Assembly (NCBI GenBank): GCA_934572365.1
Contig: CAKTKX010000054.1
Coordinates: 1 to 8,169 of the forward strand
Direction of reading: 5' to 3'
DNA from: an uncultured Oscillospiraceae bacterium
Lineage (GTDB): Bacteria > Bacillota > Clostridia > Oscillospirales > Oscillospiraceae
Length of the DNA: 8,169 nucleotides
The position numbers were made by a program, and so were the translations under genes. This document shows, one piece after another, positions 6,227 through 8,169 of this stretch (positions within the stretch are counted from its first letter, which is position 1; each line of letters opens with the position of its first letter). A model generated the notes under the pieces. The model ran no database searches. It was not told the DNA's origin and worked only from the letters and a program-made list of their open reading frames with translations.

Positions 6227-7390
6227 ATGTATCACATTCATTGCTTAAATAAGATATCCCCCAAGGGTACCGCCCTTCTGACGGATAACTACACCATCAC
6301 GGACGACCGGAATCAGGCCGACGGCGTTCTGGTGCGCTCTGCCGACATGCACAATGTGGCTCTGCCGGAAAGCCTTCTGGCCGTCGCCCGCGCCGGTGCC
6401 GGTGTCAACAACATTCCCCTGTCCGACTGCGCCGAAGCGGGCGTTGTGGTGTTCAACACCCCCGGTGCCAACGCCAATTCCGTGATGGAGCTGGCGCTGT
6501 GCGGTATGCTCCTGAGCAGCCGGGACGTGGTGGGCGGCATCAACTGGGTGCAGACCGTCAAGGACGACCCCGATATCGCCAAGCTGGTGGAAAAGGGCAA
6601 GTCCAAATTCGCCGGTCATGAGATTCGCCACAAGAATCTGGGCGTCATCGGCCTGGGCGCGGTGGGCGGCCCTCTGGCCAATGCCGCCAGAAATTTGGGC
6701 ATGACCGTCTACGGCTGCGACCCCTTCATCTCCATTGAAGCAGCGTGGCACCTGGACAGCCACATTGTCCGGGTCAACGACCGGGACGAAATCTATTCCC
6801 AGTGCGACATCATTTCCCTCCACACCCCCCTGCTGGACGACACGAAGGGCATGATCAACGCCGAGGCCATCGCCAAGATGAAGGACGGGGTCATCGTCCT
6901 GAACTTCGCCCGTGACCTGCTGGTGGACGACGACGCCATGGCGGCTGCCCTGGCCTCCGGCAAGGTCGCCCGGTACGTCACCGACTTCCCCAACGGAAAA
7001 ACCGCCAAGATGCCCGGCTGCATCGCCATCCCCCATCTGGGCGCTTCCACGGAGGAGTCCGAGGACAACTGCGCCAAGATGGCCGTGCAGGAGCTGATGG
7101 ACTACCTGGAAAACGGCAACATCAAGAATTCCGTCAACTATCCCAACTGCGACATGGGCATCTGCCGCGCCGAGGGGCGCATCACCCTGCTGCACCGGAA
7201 CATCCCCAATTCTCTGGGTCGGTTCACCGCCGCCATCGCAGGCGAGAACATCAATATCGACGGTCTGATGAACAAGAGCCGGGGCGAATACGCCTACACC
7301 ATGCTGGATCTTGACCGCCACCCCTCTGCGGATGCGGTGGAGCACCTGAAGCAGATTGACGGCGTTCTGAAAGTCCGGGTCATCAAGTAA
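6227..7390 (+). CDS. serA: D-3-phosphoglycerate dehydrogenase with ACT domain
   Basis: The 387-residue NAD-dependent enzyme catalyses the first step of serine synthesis, 3-phosphoglycerate to 3-phosphohydroxypyruvate. Order of parts: substrate domain with RAGAGVNNIP at 55-64; Rossmann domain with GLGAVG at 142-147 and the NAD-selecting D165; catalytic R229, D253 and H270 (in PHLGAST); and a C-terminal ACT domain at about 317-387. The ACT domain keeps H323, N325 and N343, matching E. coli H344, N346 and N364, so serine feedback inhibition is likely. It is the compact type without the extra intervening domain. Oddities: the usual NxARGG reads NFARDL (residues 226-231), and the D-to-H loop is about 11 residues shorter than in E. 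coli, with lysine at 258 where E. coli has its catalytic glutamate. AGAGG at 6216-6220 precedes the ATG by 6 bases. Confidence 0.93.
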   Translation: MYHIHCLNKISPKGTALLTDNYTITDDRNQADGVLVRSADMHNVALPESLLAVARAGAGVNNIPLSDCAEAGVVVFNTPGANANSVMELALCGMLLSSRDVVGGINWVQTVKDDPDIAKLVEKGKSKFAGHEIRHKNLGVIGLGAVGGPLANAARNLGMTVYGCDPFISIEAAWHLDSHIVRVNDRDEIYSQCDIISLHTPLLDDTKGMINAEAIAKMKDGVIVLNFARDLLVDDDAMAAALASGKVARYVTDFPNGKTAKMPGCIAIPHLGASTEESEDNCAKMAVQELMDYLENGNIKNSVNYPNCDMGICRAEGRITLLHRNIPNSLGRFTAAIAGENINIDGLMNKSRGEYAYTMLDLDRHPSADAVEHLKQIDGVLKVRVIK

Positions 7391-7396
7391 AAAGTT

Positions 7397-7424
7397 TTCG
7401 GGAGGGGCTGACGCCCCTCCCGAA
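7397..7424. terminator. Bidirectional terminator between serA and the AI-2E gene
   Basis: A perfect 12-bp stem, TTCGGGAGGGGC at 7397-7408 and GCCCCTCCCGAA at 7413-7424, has a TGAC loop. It lies 6 bases after the serA stop and 4 bases after the minus-strand stop. On the plus strand it is followed by TTATTTATT. On the minus strand the run after the stem is AACTTTTTA. It therefore serves both convergent transcripts. Confidence 0.9.
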
Positions 7425-7428
7425 TTAT

Positions 7429-8169
7429 TTATTGATCTTCTTTTTCCTTCTGTTTTTTCAGAAACTGCTCCTTCATTTTTTGCAAACGGCGACGTTTTTT
7501 CCGCTCCCGGTTCTGCTTGAACCGGGATTGCAGCTCCGGCGGGTGGTCTTGCAGCTTTTCCTCCGGGATGTTCCGCTGGGCAAGGCGCTTGTCCGTAAAC
7601 TCCCGCGCCAGGGTGTACAGCACCGACGCCAGCGGGATCATCAGCAGCATTCCGAACACGCCCATCAACTCGCCGCCGATAGTGACCGCCACCAGCACCC
7701 ACATACCGGGCAGGCCGATGGACGTCCCCACCACTCTGGGGTAGATCAGGTTGTTTTCCAGCTGCTGCAAAATCAGGAACATCGCCACGAAGGTCAATGC
7801 TTGCAGCGGGTTATCCACCAGAATGAAGAAAGCGCCCAGCACGCAGCCAACGAACGCGCCCACCACCGGCACCAGCGCCGTCACTGCGATGATGACGCTG
7901 ACCAGAGGAATGTAGGGCATCCGGAAAATCGCCATGGTCACGGCGAACAGGCAGCCCAGAATACAGGCTTCCAAACACTGCCCGGAAATAAAGTTGGAGA
8001 AGGTGCTGTTGGTCAGCCGCAGAATCCGGATGATTTCATCGCCGGCTTTCTCCGGAATCAGGGAATAGAGGATCCGCCGCCCCTGCCGCGCCAGAATTTC
8101 CTTCCGCGCCAGACAGTAAATGGCAAAGGCGATGCTGACCACCAGATTCACGATGCCGCTGGTCACGCT
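7429..8169 (-). CDS. AI-2E family transporter (permease), C-terminal part
   Basis: About 246 C-terminal residues of a minus-strand gene are present, and the frame runs off the window at 8169. The hydrophobic helices and the phrases ALVPVVGAFVG, QQLENNLIYPRVVG and IGLPGMWVLVAVTIGGELMGVFG are diagnostic of the AI-2E family (YdiK/PerM/TqsA-like). Family members have been linked to autoinducer-2 export and Na+/H+ antiport, but most are of unknown substrate, so a quorum-sensing role should not be assumed. Family proteins are usually about 350-400 residues, so roughly 100-150 N-terminal residues are missing beyond the edge. After the last helix there is a strikingly basic tail of about 45 residues (RERKKRRRLQKMKEQFLKKQ and similar), predicted to be helical and cytoplasmic. 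The gene converges on serA and shares its terminator; its promoter is outside the window. Confidence 0.9.
   Translation of the reverse strand, partial: SVTSGIVNLVVSIAFAIYCLARKEILARQGRRILYSLIPEKAGDEIIRILRLTNSTFSNFISGQCLEACILGCLFAVTMAIFRMPYIPLVSVIIAVTALVPVVGAFVGCVLGAFFILVDNPLQALTFVAMFLILQQLENNLIYPRVVGTSIGLPGMWVLVAVTIGGELMGVFGMLLMIPLASVLYTLAREFTDKRLAQRNIPEEKLQDHPPELQSRFKQNRERKKRRRLQKMKEQFLKKQKEKEDQ

Noticed and set aside
6245..7702. Long minus-strand open frame (485 codons) opposite serA and reaching into the AI-2E gene
   Set aside because: It is antisense to a well-supported gene, runs through the bidirectional terminator, has a low-complexity G/A/V/H/D-rich composition typical of the reverse strand of GC-rich codons, and shows no recognisable domain.

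Overview
The window looks like a chromosomal segment of a Gram-positive gut-type Clostridia (Oscillospiraceae/Ruminococcaceae-like Firmicutes). The evidence is GC-rich coding sequence with G/C-ending codons, AT-rich intergenic regions with sigma-A-like promoters, strong AGGAGG-type Shine-Dalgarno sites, and families typical of that group: a YtrA-type GntR regulator with an ABC pair, the short SerA with an ACT domain, and an ApgM-type phosphoglycerate mutase. The exact genus cannot be read from the sequence.

Layout. (1) Bases 1-219 are the C-terminal end of a cation diffusion facilitator that begins outside the window. (2) Bases 311-1666 encode a MATE-family efflux pump with its own promoter, a likely TTG start and a strong terminator. 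(3) Bases 1731-3691 form a compact operon. A sigma-A promoter overlaps a palindromic operator and is followed by a 123-aa GntR/YtrA regulator, an ABC ATPase and a six-helix permease, closed by a hairpin terminator. (4) A 248-base AT-rich gap holds that terminator and the promoter of the next operon. (5) Bases 3899-7390 form a three-gene operon on the plus strand: an alkaline-phosphatase-superfamily phosphoglycerate mutase (ApgM type), phosphoserine aminotransferase (serC) and 3-phosphoglycerate dehydrogenase (serA). (6) Bases 7429-8169 hold a convergent, partial AI-2E-family membrane protein on the minus strand. It shares a bidirectional terminator with serA.

How the genes work together. The regulator, ATPase and permease are probably a self-regulated export or stress-response ABC system. 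SerA and SerC perform the first two steps of L-serine synthesis from 3-phosphoglycerate. The mutase-like first gene either supplies 3-phosphoglycerate from 2-phosphoglycerate or, more speculatively, does the missing third step, since no serB phosphatase is in this operon. SerA keeps the ACT-domain residues used for serine feedback, but has an atypical active-site loop.

Most of the window is ordinary housekeeping and transport sequence. No mobile element, CRISPR array, tRNA or rRNA was seen. The items most worth a second look are the enzyme role of the first gene in the serine operon, the divergent SerA active site, and the operator of the GntR-ABC operon.
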